DNA of 64,000 nucleotides, taken from NCBI RefSeq assembly GCF_907164915.1, contig NC_061862.1, positions 35,341,522-35,405,521 on the forward strand, in the 5' to 3' direction. Positions 10,398 through 24,168 of this stretch are shown one piece after another. Positions within the stretch are counted from its first letter, which is position 1, and every line of letters starts with the position of its first letter. The notes below the pieces were generated by a model, which saw only the letters and a program-made list of their open reading frames with translations, was not told where the DNA came from and ran no database searches. Origin of the DNA: Impatiens glandulifera. Its lineage: Eukaryota; Streptophyta; Magnoliopsida; Ericales; Balsaminaceae. A program made the position numbers and the translations under genes.

Positions 10398-10403
10398 AAT
10401 AAA
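10398..10403 (+). terminator. Poly(A) signal of the GH17 fragment
   Basis: AATAAA lies 38 bp after the GH17 stop codon, within a T-rich 3' UTR-like stretch. It is conserved in copy B at 47,611-47,616. Confidence 0.5.
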
Positions 10404-10523
10404 GCTCTCAAACTCATTCAGGAACAGAGAATCCTCTAATTTGTCTTTTTTTTTCATACACAAAATGTTAAAATATGTCATTCTAGTTCAAAATTTGACC
10501 ATATGTAGAGGCTCTCATCCTGA

Positions 10524-10890
10524 GAGATTCAAGAGTTTGTTACTGAGTCGGAACGAGGAGGATTCGCTGTCAAACTACAAGAAGAAGAGGATTGGCTGTA
10601 TGAAGATGGGGAGGATGAGACTAAAGGAGTATACGTTGATTAACTTGATGAACACAAGAAGGTACTATTTTCAATACTCTCCATCTTCTGAATTTGGAGG
10701 AATTTCTTTTAGCCTAACTTCAAAAACCTAATTTGTAGCAAGGTGATCCTATTGAAGAGCGCCACAAGGAACATACAAAGAAGGGTTCAGTGATGGACCA
10801 GCTTGTGTATTGCATCAATAGCTACAGAGAGGCTGCAAAATGTCAACTGATCCCAAGTTCGATCATATTGAATTATCGGAGAAAGAAAAG
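10524..10890 (+). pseudogene. HSP110-type HSP70 (HSP70-14/15 group) two-exon fragment, copy A
   Basis: These chaperones act as nucleotide-exchange partners of cytosolic HSP70. Exon 10524-10661 reads EIQEFVTESER, then DWLYEDGEDETKGVY, a signature of the C-terminal domain of the plant HSP110 group. It has an in-frame TAA (codon 40). A GT-AG intron follows (10662-10738), then exon 10739-10890 with GDPIEERHKEHTKKGS, DQLVYCINSYREAA and DPKFDHIELSEKEK, ending at a GT donor. Two extra A bases after the AA of CINSYREAA shift the frame. The ATPase domain and the rest of the protein are absent. It follows the GH17 3' end by about 120 bp in the same orientation, so two unrelated gene ends are joined. 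Confidence 0.85.
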
Positions 10891-11218
10891 GTATTAAGAG
10901 TTTTTTTTTTTTTTTTTTTCATATAATCTCTTTGTTTTACATATATTAGTAACACCTTGTTTGGAAGAAGACCTCTAAAACACCATTGTGTTATTTTAGT
11001 CTAATTTATTTAAATCTCCTATCAAAAGCCAGAATTTGTTTTCAAATAAGAAGTCAGATTAAGATTAAGTTCTTAAATTTTTCAAAACAAGCCTAACTTA
11101 AAGTCAGATTAAGTTATTTAACTATTATTTGATTTATTAAAATATTATTTTTTTATATAAATATAATTTCTTATTAATTTGAAATTTTCATTAAATATAC
11201 AAAAGGCATGTTTTCTAT
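10891..11218. other. Junction between the mosaic and the core array
   Basis: No gene. A T-run (about 10,901-10,918) and AT-rich sequence. Copy B has about 800 bp more here (roughly 48,310-49,085), so A lost or B gained a segment. Confidence 0.6.
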
Positions 11219-12123
11219 TGAAAACACAATTGAATGATAAACTCTCCATATACAAAATTTAAATTTTGAAACTATTAATACATATCCTTTTAGTTTCTAG
11301 TTTTAGCATACAAGCATAATGAGTCACGGTTCATCCAAACTATAGTTCTATCTAGGTTAATATTTTACATATTTATGTATTTTCATTATTTGTAAATTCA
11401 TATGTAGTATGTTACTTGTTAAGTAATATTGATAGAGATGTCAAAACTAGATATCCTCACCTTGAGAGATTCCGTGAATTGGAGAGATATTGGAATAACT
11501 CTCAAATTATTTAGAGAGTTGGCCCTAAGACAGCTAATGGTTGACATGACAAATTTTTTCAACACAAAATAGATCATGGTAATCTAAATTCTTTGGTTGT
11601 CTTTGAAGAGGCAATATGGTGCTAGTGCTAGTGGTTGGACTTCTGGATTTGAGAGGGTAGAGCAATTTCAGTGGTTATGTGATACTCTCTATATTTATAG
11701 AGTTTTAATTATTTTAATTTTATCATTCTTTTGGAACTTGTTTCAAAAGTACTAGAAAATCTTAATGCGAATAACATGTAAAATATGTAGTGGAATGAAC
11801 TAAACTCATCTCTCTATTATTGAATTGACATTATTTTTTTTATACTCACATTCTATTGAATAGTTGTATTTATTTAGTTCCTCTTTTTAATATACAACTA
11901 TTGACACTTTTATGTTTTAATCTCAGATCATGAAGGTGAATCAAATGAGAGACGTAAATATATCGGATATTGCTGCCATAGTGTAGAGGCGCTTATCGGC
12001 CCATACATGTATAATAATTCTATTTATCTTTTTATTGTGTTTATTATATATAATTGTTTGTACAATATATTTTAATTGCAGGATTCCTTCATTATATATC
12101 ACCGTTTATGAGTTCAAGTAAGT
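11219..12123. repeat. Core U0 (3' part only), copy A
   Basis: Starts within the ACACAATTGAATG block and lacks everything upstream that fuller cores have. It retains the GAGATGTCAAAACTAGATA block (about 11,436), the GAGAGATTCCGTGAATTGGA block, the segment AGGTGAATCAAATGAGAGAC (about 11,935), a splice-acceptor-like TTTTAATTGCAG and the final GTTCAAG/TAAG border. About 28 bp following GAGCAATTT is lost compared with copy B. The frame is interrupted several times. Confidence 0.75.
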
Positions 12124-13306
12124 TATTTTTATCCTACTTAAATTTATATTATCATATTTTTATTTTAGAGCATGATAAGTTTGTTTTTGAAAGTCATTTT
12201 TTTTAATGCATTATAGATTTTAAAAATTATTAGATTTCGAATTTAAATAATCCATGTTTATTTTAAAATAAATAAACATATATCATATACTAAGTTTAAC
12301 TTTGTAAAGATTAAAAATATTAATAAATTTATTAAAATATTATTTTTTATATAAATGTAATTTCTTATTAAATTTAATTTTTTTATTAAATTTAAATTTG
12401 TATTCACCTCATACAAAAGGCACGTTTTTTTATTTAATTTGCATTTAACATACTTTTATTAAATTTATTTTACATTTAACATATTTTGCATTAAATTTAA
12501 ATTTTGTATTAAACTGATTTTCATTAAATTTGAATTTATATTAAATTAAAAAAAAACATATTTTGAATTATATTTTTTTAGTTTTTTTACTTATATATTT
12601 ATTTAATTATATAAGAATATTTTTTATTTTTAAAATATTCTTATAATATTTATAAATAATTTTTAATTTTTAATTAAACTTATATTTATTATTAATTCAT
12701 AAACAAATTTTTATATTTTACATTATTATTAATCATATTAAAATTGCATTTTTTTCCATTTAATATAATATAATTTAAATTTTGTATAAAACTTACTTTT
12801 ATAAAATTTAGATTAAACTTATTAAAAATATATTTTGTATTAAATTTTATTTAGATTTTTACATATATATTTCTTATATTAAGAATATTATTTATTCTTA
12901 AATATTCTTATTTATTATGTTTATAAATAATTTTGAATTCATCTTATATTTATCATTAATTCATAAACAAAATTTTCTATTTTGCAATAAACTATATAAT
13001 TAAATTATATTAATATTGTATTATTTCTATTTCTTCTAATATAATTTAAATTTTGCATGAAACGTATTTTTATTAAATTTAAATTTGTATTAAATCTATT
13101 GAAAATGTATTTTTTATTAAAGTTTTTAGTTTTTTACTTATATATTTTTTATATTAAGAATATAAATTATTTTCCTAAATATTATTTTAATGTTTATAAA
13201 TAATTTTAAATTAAACTTATATTTATCATTAATTCATAAACTAACTTGTATATATTCTTATTAAATTTAAATTTTGCATTGCTATTAAATAAAAAAACCA
13301 ATCTTT
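12124..13306. repeat. AT-rich monomer array between U0 and U1
   Basis: The block TTTATAAATAATTTT followed by ATTCATAAACAAA recurs at 12,649, 12,920 and 13,193, giving periods of 271 and 273 bp. The left 400 bp is also AT-rich but less regular. No gene. The last two thirds match 53,875-54,696 of copy B; the first third is lost there. Confidence 0.75.
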
Positions 13307-14503
13307 GAGAAAATTTGAACACACTACCATTTAGTGCTTGATTATGCGAAAAATTCAAGACAACTAAAAGAAGATTTTTCGGAAATCTCCAAGAACATTG
13401 TGTAAGTAGAGGTATGAGGAATTTTTGCATTACATAATAGTGAAGGTCTTAGAATGCACATACCACGTACCGGGTGAAACTATTTAAATAAATTTATGAA
13501 ACGATAATCTAGTTGGATCAATACTAAGGTGAAGTGTGTGGCTCGGAATGTCTGGTTACGGTTACGAACTACTAATGAAGATCATGGTAAATTTTGTTGT
13601 CTAAAATTTTGAGTAAAAATTTGAACATAAAGAAAAAATAAAATATAATTTTTTTAATTTACATGGTTCTTCCAAAGAGATTACAATTGTCATAATGTCA
13701 TCAAAGAATGTATTGGATCGATTGATATGTAAAAATTATTGATTAATTATTTTTTCTTCGAACTAATAAACCGTTATTTCTGATGGTAACATCTACAGAG
13801 CCAATAATGATCCTCTAAATTTCTTATTTGAATCGAAGTTTGGTCATCATCTTCTACCTACTAGTACCTATGTCTCATCTTATCTTTTTTGTCTATAATC
13901 TTTTGTCAATAAATTTTTCTGAAGTTATTTTTTGACATTTATGCAGTTGATTATCGGGGATCAGAATTCTTTAGAGGGTTTTAGCTCTACTGATTAGAAT
14001 AGACTAGCAACCGACAACAAACATTCAAGTTATTGACTATATATCGAATGTTAATGGACATTTGATATCGAATGTTAATGGACATTTGAAAACACAATTG
14101 AATGGTAAACTCTCCATATGAAGGCTTCTATATTCTCAAGTTATTTTCAATAAGGTAAAGTAGACCTAATTAAAATTTTAAATTTGTTTTCAAGTTTCTG
14201 ATTTTGTTCGAATTTTATAATTTGTTTTGATACATTTCTCACAATATTGTTTTACACTTTTGAATATTAGTGTGATGAAAAGGTGAGTTGTTTCTTTCTT
14301 GTTGTGTTTCAGAACTGCCCTACTTCAAAGGGTGTTCAATAAATCTTCTATATCAATTTGTCATTGTTGGTCCATACATGTATAATAATTATAAATATCT
14401 TTTTATTGTGTTTATTATATATAATTGTTTAATTAACACTATACAATATATTTTAATTGCAGGATTCCTTCATTATATATCACCATTTATGAGTTCAAGT
14501 AAG
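13307..14503. repeat. Core U1, copy A (internally deleted)
   Basis: Contains the ACATACCACGTACCGGGTGA block (13,458), the GGTTCTTCCAAAGAG block, the block ending CAATAAATTTTTCTGAAG, and GATCAGAATTC (13,959). Then it jumps at about 14,352 from the ACATCAATTTG-type block straight to TTGGTCCATACATGTATAAT, losing about 0.9 kb present in B (54,697-56,784). It also has a local duplication TATCGAATGTTAATGGACAT (about 14,042-14,085). A 95-codon open frame at 14,288-14,575 spans the deletion junction and is not meaningful. Confidence 0.75.
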
Positions 14504-16576
14504 TTATTTTCATCCTACTTAAATTTATATTATCATATTTCTATTTTAGAGCATGATAGGTTTGTTTTTAAATGAATGAGTCATTTTTTTATGCATTATA
14601 AATTTTAAAAATTATTCAAATTAAATTTAAATAATCTATATTTATTTTGAAATAAATCAAAATATATCATATACTAAGTTTAACTTTGTAAATGTTAAAA
14701 ATATTATTAGGTGTATTAAAATATTATTTTTTGCATAAATATAATTTCTTATTTAATTTAAAATTTTCATAAAATTTAAATTTGTATTCACCTCATACAA
14801 AAGGCACGTTTTCTATTTAATTTGCATTTAACATACTTTTATTAAATTTATTTTACATTTAACATATCTTGCATTAAATTTTATTTTGTTTTATACTTAT
14901 ATATTTCTTAAGAATATTTTTTATTTTTTAAATATTCTTATTATATTTATAAATAATTTTAAACTTTGAATTAAACTTATTTTTATCATTAATTCATAAA
15001 CAAACTTTCATATTTTGCATTAAAAATATTTTTCATTAAATTTAAATTTGTATTAAACTTATAAAAATGGCATCTTTTCAATTTAATCTAATATAATTTA
15101 ATTTTTAATTAAAATTATTTTTTATTAAATTTAATTTTACATTTAACCTATTTAAAACATATTTTGCATTCAATTTTATTTAATTTTTTATTTATATATT
15201 TTTTATATTAAAAACAATATTTATTTTTAAATTAATCTTATAATCTTTATAAATAATTTAAAATTTTGACTTAAATTTAAATTTATTATTAATTAATAAA
15301 TAAATTTTCTATTTTCTATTAAATATATTAATTAAATTTAAATTTGTATTAAACATATTAAAATTTCATTTTTTTATAAATATAATATAATTTAAATTTA
15401 TATTTATATTAAGCTTTTTATAATTATATATTTTTTAAAAATTTAATATTTATATTAAACTTATTAAAAATAAATTTTACATTTTATTTTATTTAGATTT
15501 TTACTTATATATTTCTTATATTAAGAATATTACTTATTTTTTAAATATTCAAATAATGTTTATTAATAATTTTAAATTTTAAATTAAAGTTTTTTTTATA
15601 TATTTTATAATGTTTATAAATAATTTTAGTTTTCAATTAAATTTATATTAAATCATTAATTCATAAAAAAACTTTTATATTTTTATAAAATTAATTTTTT
15701 TTATTAAATTTTATAAAATTAAATTTTTATTTATTTAATCAAATATAATTTTAATTTTAATTAAATTTAAATTTTGTATTAAACTGATTTTCATTAAATT
15801 TGAATTTATATTAAATTTAAAAAAAAAACATATTTTGAATTATATTTTTTTAGTTTTTTACTTAAATATTTATTATATTATATAAGAATATTATTTATTT
15901 TTAAAATATTCTTATAATATTTATAAATAATTTTTAATTTTTAATTAAACTTATATTTATTGTTAATTCATAAACAAATTTTTATATTTTTCATTAGTAT
16001 TAATCATATTAAAATTGTATTTTTTTATTTAATCTAATATAATTTAAATTTTGTATTAAACATACTTTTATAAAATTTAAATTTAAATCCATCTTATTAA
16101 AAATATATTTTGTACTAAATTTTATTTATATTTTTACATATATATTTCTTATATTAAGAATATTATTTCTTCTTAAATATTCTTATTATATTTATAAAGA
16201 ATTTTGAATTCAACTTATATTTATCATTAATTCATAAATAAAATTTTCTATTTTGCATTAAACTTATAAATATTGTATTATTTTTATTTATTCTAATATA
16301 ATTTAAATTTTGCATTAAACCTATTTTCATTAAATTTAAATTTTTATTAAATCTATTGAAAACGTATTTTTTTGTTAAAGTTTTTTTAGTTTTTTTACTT
16401 ATATAATTTTTATATTAAGAATATAATTTATTTTTCTAAATAATATTATAATATTTATAAATAATTTAAAGTTAAACTTATATTTATCACTAATTCATAA
16501 ACTAACATGTATATTTTGTATATTTTTTTTATTAAATTTAAAATTTTCATTAATATTAAATAAAAAACTAATTTTT
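14504..16576. repeat. AT-rich monomer array between U1 and U2
   Basis: The TTTATAAATAATTTT marker recurs at 14,947, 15,246, 15,613, 15,920, 16,191 and 16,454, giving spacings of about 299, 367, 307, 271 and 263 bp. No gene. Matches 56,785-58,861 of copy B closely. Confidence 0.75.
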
Positions 16577-18553
16577 GAGAAAAGATTAGAATTCGAACAC
16601 ATTGCCATTTTGTGCTTGATTATGGGAAAAATTCAAGACAACTAAAAGAAGATTTTTCAGAAATCTTCAAGAACGTTGTGTAAGTAGAGGTATGAGGAAT
16701 TTTCGCATTACAATAATAGTGAAAGTCCGAGAATGAACATACCACGTACCGGGTGAAATTATTTAAATAAATTCAAGAAACGATAATCTAGTTGGATCAA
16801 TACTAAGGTGAAGTGTGTTGTCTGGAATGTCTGGTTACGAACTACTAATGAAGATCAAGGTAAAGTTTGTTATTTGAGTAAAAATTTGAACATAAAGAGA
16901 AAAAAAATAATTTTTTAATTTTATGGAGTTCTTCCAAAGAGATTACAGTTGTGATAATGTCATCAAAGAATGTATTGGATCGATTGACAGGTAAAAATTA
17001 TTGATTGATTATTTTTTCTATGAACTAATCAACCGTTATTTCCGATGGTAACTTTAACAAGCCAATAACAATTCTCTAAATTTCTTATTTGAATCGGAGC
17101 TGGTCATCATCTTCTAACTACTACTACCCATGTCTCATCTTATCTTTCTGTCTATAATCTTTTGTCAATAAACTTTTCTAAAGTTATTTCTTGATATTTA
17201 TGCATTTAATTATTAGAGATCAGAATTCCTTGGAGGGTTTTAGCTCTACTGAAGTTATTGGCTATATATCGAATGTTAACGGACCTTTGAAAACACAATT
17301 GAATGGTAAATTCTTCATATGAAGGTTTCTGCATTCGCTCAAGTTATTTTCTATAAGGTAAAGTAGACCTAATTAAAATTTAAAATTTGTTTTCAAGTTT
17401 TTGATTTTGTTCGAATTTGATAAATTATTTTGATACATTTTGCACGATATTTTTTTACATTTTTGAATATTAGTGTTATGAAAAGGTGAGCTGTTTGTCC
17501 TCATATAAAAGATTTTTTTTGTAAATCTTCTACATCAATTTGTAAATAGCAGTCAAGCTAGTGTTCCATTTCATCCTTTGCCTCTTCTAGTTTTAGGCGT
17601 GTCAGAAGGTGACAAACAACACATTATACATGATTGTAGCGACATGAATCATGGGCTAGAGACTTAATGTGTCATGGTCCTACCAAACTATGGTTCTACC
17701 TAGGTTTTATATTTTACAATTTTTATGCATTTTTATTATTTTCAAATTCTTAAGTACTATGTTACTTGTTAAGTAAAATTGATGGAGATGTTAAAGCTAG
17801 ATACCCTCATCTTGAGAGATTCCGTAAATTGTAAGGATATTGGAATAAGTCTCAAAATATTCAAAGAGATGGTCCTAAGGAAGCTAATGATTGGGTTGAC
17901 AAATTTGTTCAACACAAAATAGATCATGGTGATTCATTCTTTGTCTATCTTTGGAGAGGCAATCTGGTGCTAGTGGTTGTACTTCTAGATTAGAACGAGT
18001 TGAACAATTTACTGGAAATGAATGATGTGATGCTCTATATATTTATAGACTTTTAATTATTTTAATTTTTTCATTCTTTTGGAACTAGTTTCAAAAGAAC
18101 AAGAAAATCTAAATGCGGAAAACGTGTAAAACATCTAGTGGAATGAACTTAAATGATCTCTCTATTATTATTATATTGACATGATGTTGTTTTATACTCA
18201 CACCCTATTGAATGGTTGTATCTTTATGTATTTATTTAGTTTCTTTTTTAATTAGAGTGAATGGTTGTATCTTTATGTATTTATTTAGTTTCTTTTTTTA
18301 ATTGACACCTTTATGTTTTTTTACGTTAAACAGGATTAATCTCAGATCATGAATGTGAATCAAATTAGAGACGTAAATATATCGGATGCTGCGCGGAGCA
18401 GCTTGTTGGTCCATACATATATAATAATTCTATTTATCTTTTTAATGTGTTTACTATATATAATTGTTTGAATAACACTATATAATAATTTTTAATTGCA
18501 GGATATTATTAGAATCCTTATTCATTATATATTAGCGTTTTTGTGTTCAAGTA
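16577..18553. repeat. Core U2, copy A
   Basis: Near-complete core: ACATACCACGTACCGGGTGA (16,738), the GTTCTTCCAAAGAG block, the TGTCTCATCTTATC block, GATCAGAATTCCTTGGAGG, the block encoding SSQASVPFHPLPLLVLGVSE in one frame (about 17,549), GGAGATGTTAAAGCTAGATA, and the TTTTTAATTGCAGGATATTA acceptor-like border (about 18,490). Compared with copy B it lost about 44 bp after TAGCTCTACTGA and about 24 bp after GGTGAGCTGTTTGT. A 55-bp tandem duplication lies at about 18,207-18,303 and is shared with B. Confidence 0.8.
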
Positions 18554-20520
18554 AGTTTTCTTTCCTATTTAAATTTATATTATCATATTTTTATTTTAGA
18601 TACATGTTATGTTTTTATGCATTATAGGTTTAGTTTTAGATGCATGATATAATTTTAATTTTTTTTAGGCATTATAGATTTTAAAAATTATATGAATTTA
18701 AATTTAATAATTCAATTTTTAGTTTGGTAATAAATAAACTTATATCTTATCTTTTGTTTTAATGTAAATGTTAAAAATATTATTATAATTTATATTAGAT
18801 TTATTAAAATCTTATTTTACATTTTTTCTAATTTAATTTTTAAATACATCATATTTAAATCAAAACTATTACTTTATTTAATTTTATTTTTAACATAATA
18901 ATAATTATTTTTATATAAATTTGATTTCTCATTAAATTTAAATTTTATATTAAACATAGTTTTATTAAATTTAAATTTTCATTTAACTTATAAAAAACAA
19001 ATATTTTCTATTTTATCTAATATTATATAAATTTTACATTTAACTTATTTTTATTAAATATAAATTTGCGTTCAACAAATTTGGATTCAATTTTATTTAA
19101 TTTTACTTATATATTTTTTAAGAATATATATTTTTTAAATATTCTTATAATTTATTATTTTTATAAATAATTTTAAATTTTGAATTAAACTTATTTTTAT
19201 CATTAATTAATAAAAAAAATTATAGTTTGAATTAAACATATATTTTGTATTAAACTTATAAAAATTGTATTCTTTTCAATTTAATCTAATTAAACCTATT
19301 TAAAAAATATTTTGCATTTAATTTTTATTTAGATTTACTAATATATTTCTTATATTAAAAATAATTATTATTTTTGTGAACAATATTATAATGTTTATAA
19401 ATAATTTAAAATTTTGACTTAAATTGAAACTTATTATTAATTCATAAATAAATTTTATATTTTACATTAAATTTAAATTTGCATTAAAATTATTAAAATT
19501 GCATTTTTTTTATAAATATAATATAGTTTAAATTTATTTTTTAAATAATATTTTATATTTTTATAATCTAATATAATTTAAATTTAATTTTTTTTTATTA
19601 AACTTATTAATTTTTTTCATTATATTTTATTTAGTTTTTTACTTATATATTTCTTATATTAAGAATATTACTTGTTTTAAATATTCTTATAATTTTTATA
19701 AACAATTTTCAATTAAACTTATATTATATTATTAATTCATAAACATTTTAATATTTTTATAAAATTAAATTTGTATTAAATTTATTAATTTTTTTTATTT
19801 AATCAAATATAAATAAATTTTCATATAATAAATTTTTTTAAATATTCATATAATAATTAGAAATCATTTTAAAATTTTAATTAAACTCATATTATCATTA
19901 ATTCATAAACATATTTTCATATTTTGCACTAAATGTATTTTTATTAAATTTAAATTTCATTAAACTTATTAAAATTACATTTTTTATTTAATCTAATATA
20001 ATTTAAATTTTGTATGAACTTACTTTCATTCAATTTAAATTTGAATCAAGCTTATTAAAATCATATTTTGTATTAAATTTTTACTTATATATTTCTTTTA
20101 TTAAGAATATTTATTTATTTTTTAAATATTCTTACTATGTTTATAAATAATTTTAAATTTAACTTATATTTATCATTAAATCATAAACAAACTTTTATAT
20201 TTTGCATTAAACTTATAAAAATTATATTATTTCTAATTAATATAATAAAATTTAATTTTTTTAATAAATATATTTTTATTAAATTTAAATTTGTATTAAA
20301 TCTATTAAACACAAAATTTTCATTAATGTTTATTTACTTTTTTACTTATTTATTTGTTATATTATGAATATTATTTATTTTTTAAAATATTCTTATTATG
20401 TTTATAAATAGTTTTAAATTAATCTTATATTTATCACAAATTCATAAACAAACTTTTATATTTGGTATATTTATGTTAAATTTAAATTTTGCATTATTAT
20501 TAAAAAACAAAAAAATATTT
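18554..20520. repeat. AT-rich monomer array between U2 and U3
   Basis: Same monomer family as the other spacers, with markers near 19,160, 19,396, 19,700, 20,140 and 20,401. No gene. Open frames such as 20,137-20,367 are the translated monomer (FINNFKFNLYLSL); the same peptide-like string recurs at 54,574. About 0.66 kb (19,962-20,617, running into the core) is missing from copy B. Confidence 0.75.
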
Positions 20521-22396
20521 GAGAAAAGAGACTATAATTCGAACACGTTGTCGTTTTGTGCTTGATAATGCGAAAGATTCACGACAACTAAAAGGAGATC
20601 TTTAGTAAATCTCTTAGAACATTGTGTAAGTAGAGGTATGGGGATTTTTATATTACAATAATAGTGAAGGTACGAGAATGCACATACCACGTACAAAGTA
20701 AATCAATTTAAATAAATTCAAGAAACGATAATTTACTTGGATCAATACCAAAATGAATTGTGTTGCCCGGCACTAACTACTCATGAAGATCAATGTAAGG
20801 TTTATTGTCTAAAATTTTGAGTAAAAATTTGAACCAAAAGAGAAAATATAATTCTTAAATTTACAGGGTTCTTCCAAATTTAGAGAGATTCAAGTTGTGG
20901 TAATGGCATCAAAGAATATATTTGATCAAATTGACATGTAAAAAATATTGATTGATTGTTTTTTCTATGAACTAATCAACCGTTACAACTGATGGTAATT
21001 CTACCAAGCCAATAATGATCTTCTAAATTCCTTATTTAGATCGGAGCTTGATCATCATCTTCTACCTACTACTACCCATGTCTCATTTTATCTTTTTGTC
21101 TATGATCTTTTGTCAATAAACTTTTCTGATGTTATTTCTTAACATCTATGCATTTGATTATCAGGTATCAGAATTATTTGGAGGGTAATAGCTCTACTAA
21201 CCAGAATAGACTACATTCCAGTTATTGACTATATATATCGAATGTTAATGAAACTTTGAAAATACAATTGGATGGTAAACTCAGCTTATGCATTCACTCA
21301 ACTTATTTTCTATAAGGTAAATAAAGTAGACCTAATTAAAATTTAAAATTTGTTTTCAAGTTTCTGATTTTGTTTGAATTTGATAAATTATTTTGATACA
21401 TTTCTCACGATATTATTTTTTGATCATTCAAATAGTTTTTAGTAAATCTTCTACATCAATTTGATAATATCAGTCAAGATTGTGTTCCATTTCTTGCCTC
21501 TTCTAGCTATAGGCTTGTCACCACAATAAATGTTCGTCGAAACATGAATAATGGATTACACACTACTTTGCCTATAAAAACAAATAATTCAATAATGCAC
21601 AGGTTGCGCTCCATATTCTTTATGAAATCTAAATTTTTAAACTATTGATACATTTTCTTTTAGTTTCTACTTTTAGCATAATGTATCATGGTCCTTCCAA
21701 ACTATTTTATGTTTAGATTTTTTATTTTACAATTTCTATGCATTTTCAATATTTGCAAATTTATATGTATTATGTTACTTGTCAGGTAAAATTGATGGAG
21801 ATGTCAAAGCTAGATGCCGTCACCTTGAGAGATAGATTCCGTAAATTGTAGAGATATTGGAATAACTCTCAAATTATTTAGAGAGTTGTTCCTAAGGAAA
21901 CTAATGGTTGGGTTTACAAATTTGTTCAACACAAAATAGATCATGGTGATCCAAATTATTTAGTTGTCTTTGGAGAGACAATCTGGTGCTAGTGATAGTG
22001 GTTGGACTTTTGAGCGGGTAGAACAATTTACTAATTTTGAAATATTGAATGATGTAAGCTTAACATGGTTTTGTGATGCTCACTCTATTTACAGAGTTTT
22101 AATTATTTTAATTTACCATTCTTTTGGAAATTATTTCAAAAGCACGAAAAAATCTAAATGTGAAAAACGTTTAAAACATTTAGTGGAATGAACTAAAATA
22201 ATCTCTCTATTGCCATGAAACAGAGCCGATTGTTGGTCCTACATGTATAATAATTTTATTTATCTTTTTAATGTGTTTACTATATATATATGTTTATATA
22301 TATGTTTGTTTGAATAACACTATACATTATATTTTAATTGCAGGATATTATTAAAATCCTCATCCATTATATATTAACGTTTATGAGGTCAAGTAA
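20521..22396. repeat. Core U3, copy A
   Basis: Near-complete core with ACATACCACGTAC (20,682) followed by a diverged AAAGTAAATC, the TTCTTCCAAATTTAGAGAGA variant, AGAATTATTTGGAGGG, GGAGATGTCAAAGCTAGATG (about 21,799) and the acceptor-like TTTTAATTGCAGGATATTA. The segment 21,964-22,191 holds a 75-codon open frame with LERQSGAS and FERVEQFTNFEIL, the longest stretch in which that block stays open. It lacks the MRDVNISD-type block found in other cores. Confidence 0.8.
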
Positions 22397-24168
22397 GTTT
22401 TCTTTTCACCATACTTAAATTTGTATTATCATATTTCTATTTTAGATGCATGATATGTTTTTATGCATTATATATTTATTTTAAGATGCATGAAATAATT
22501 TTTATTTTTGTTATGCATTATAGATTTTAAGACTTATAAGAATTCAAATTTAAATAATCCAATTTTTAGTTTAGAAATAAATAAACCTGTATCATATTTT
22601 TAGTTTTATTTTAAATTTGTAAAATCTTAAAAATATTATAAGAATTTCTATTAGATTTAATAAAATCTTATTTTATATTTTTTTAATTTAATTTTTAAAT
22701 ACGTCAAATTTAAACTAAAATTATTATTTTATTTAATTTTATTTTTAACATAATAATAATAATAATTTTTTATATAAATTTGATTTCTCATTAAATCTAA
22801 TTTTTTTTCATTAAACATATTTTTATTAATTTAAACTTACATTTAAATTATAAAAAATTACATTTTTCTATTTAATCTAATACTATATAAATTTTACATT
22901 TAACTTATTTTTATTAAATTTGAATTTGCATCTAACTTATATATTTCATAAGAATTATTACTTATATAATTCTTAAGAATATTTTTGTTTAATTTTTTAT
23001 AAATAATTTTAAATTTTGAATTAAACTTAATTTATCATTAATTCATAAATAAATTTTTATATTTTGCATTAAACTTATACAAATTATTTTTCAGTTTAAT
23101 TTAATCTAATATAATTTAAATTTTATATTAAATTTATTTTCATTAAATTTGAATTTGCATTAAAACTATTTAAAACATATTTTATATTTTATATTTATTT
23201 ATATTTACTTATATATATATATATAAATATATTATATTAAAAATAATAATCTTATAATGTTAATAAATAATTTAAATTTTTGACTAAATTTTAATTTATT
23301 ATTAATTCATAAATAAAATTTATATTTTATATTGAATATATTTAATTAAATTTAAATTTGCATTAAACTTATAAAAATTTCATATTTTCTATAAATATAA
23401 TATAATTTTAATTAGTATTAATTTTTTATAATTAATTTTTAATAATTAATTTTTAATAATCAAATATAATTTAAATTTTCATATAAATTTTTTTTAAGTA
23501 TTCTTATAATATTTATAAATAATTTTAAAATTTTAATTAAACTCATATTATCATTAATTCATAAACACATTTACATATTTTTCACTAAATGTATTTTTAT
23601 TAAATTTAAATTTATATTAAACTAATTAATATTGTATTTTTTATATTTAATCTAATATAATTTAAATTTTGTATTAAACTTACTTTCATTAAATTTAATT
23701 TTGGATCAAGCTTATTATAAACATATTTTGTATTAAATTTTAAATTTTTACTTCTATATTTATTATGTTAAGAATATTATTTATTTTTTAAAATAGTCTT
23801 ACTATTTTTATAAATAATTTTGAATTAAACTTATATTTATCATTAAATCATAAACAAACTTTTATATTTTTTATATATAACTTATAAAAATTGTATTAAT
23901 TCTATTTAATTTAATATAATTTAAATATTTTAATAAACCTATTTTTATTAAATTTAAATTTGTATTAAATCTATTAAACATATATTTTGCATTAATGTTT
24001 ATTTAGATTTTTTTACTTATATATTTGTTATTATATTTTTTTTTAAATTTCTTATTATAATTATAAATAATTTTAAAATAATCTTATATTTATCACAAAT
24101 TCATAAACAAACTTGTATACTTTTATTAAAATTAAATTTTATATTATTATTAAATAATAAACCAACAT
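22397..24168. repeat. AT-rich monomer array between U3 and U4
   Basis: Monomers of the same family with TTTATAAATAATTTT markers near 23,508 and 23,807 and partial ones elsewhere. No gene seen. Beyond copy B's window end, so no comparison is possible. Confidence 0.7.

Noticed and set aside
14288..14575. 95-codon plus-strand frame across core U1
   Set aside because: It spans the join made by the 0.9-kb deletion and reads into the AT-rich array; not conserved in copy B.
20137..20367. Open frames of 60-80 codons in the AT-rich spacers (also 54,574-54,765 and others)
   Set aside because: The same low-complexity Asn/Phe/Leu/Ile peptide recurs wherever the satellite monomer occurs; this is repeat sequence, not genes.
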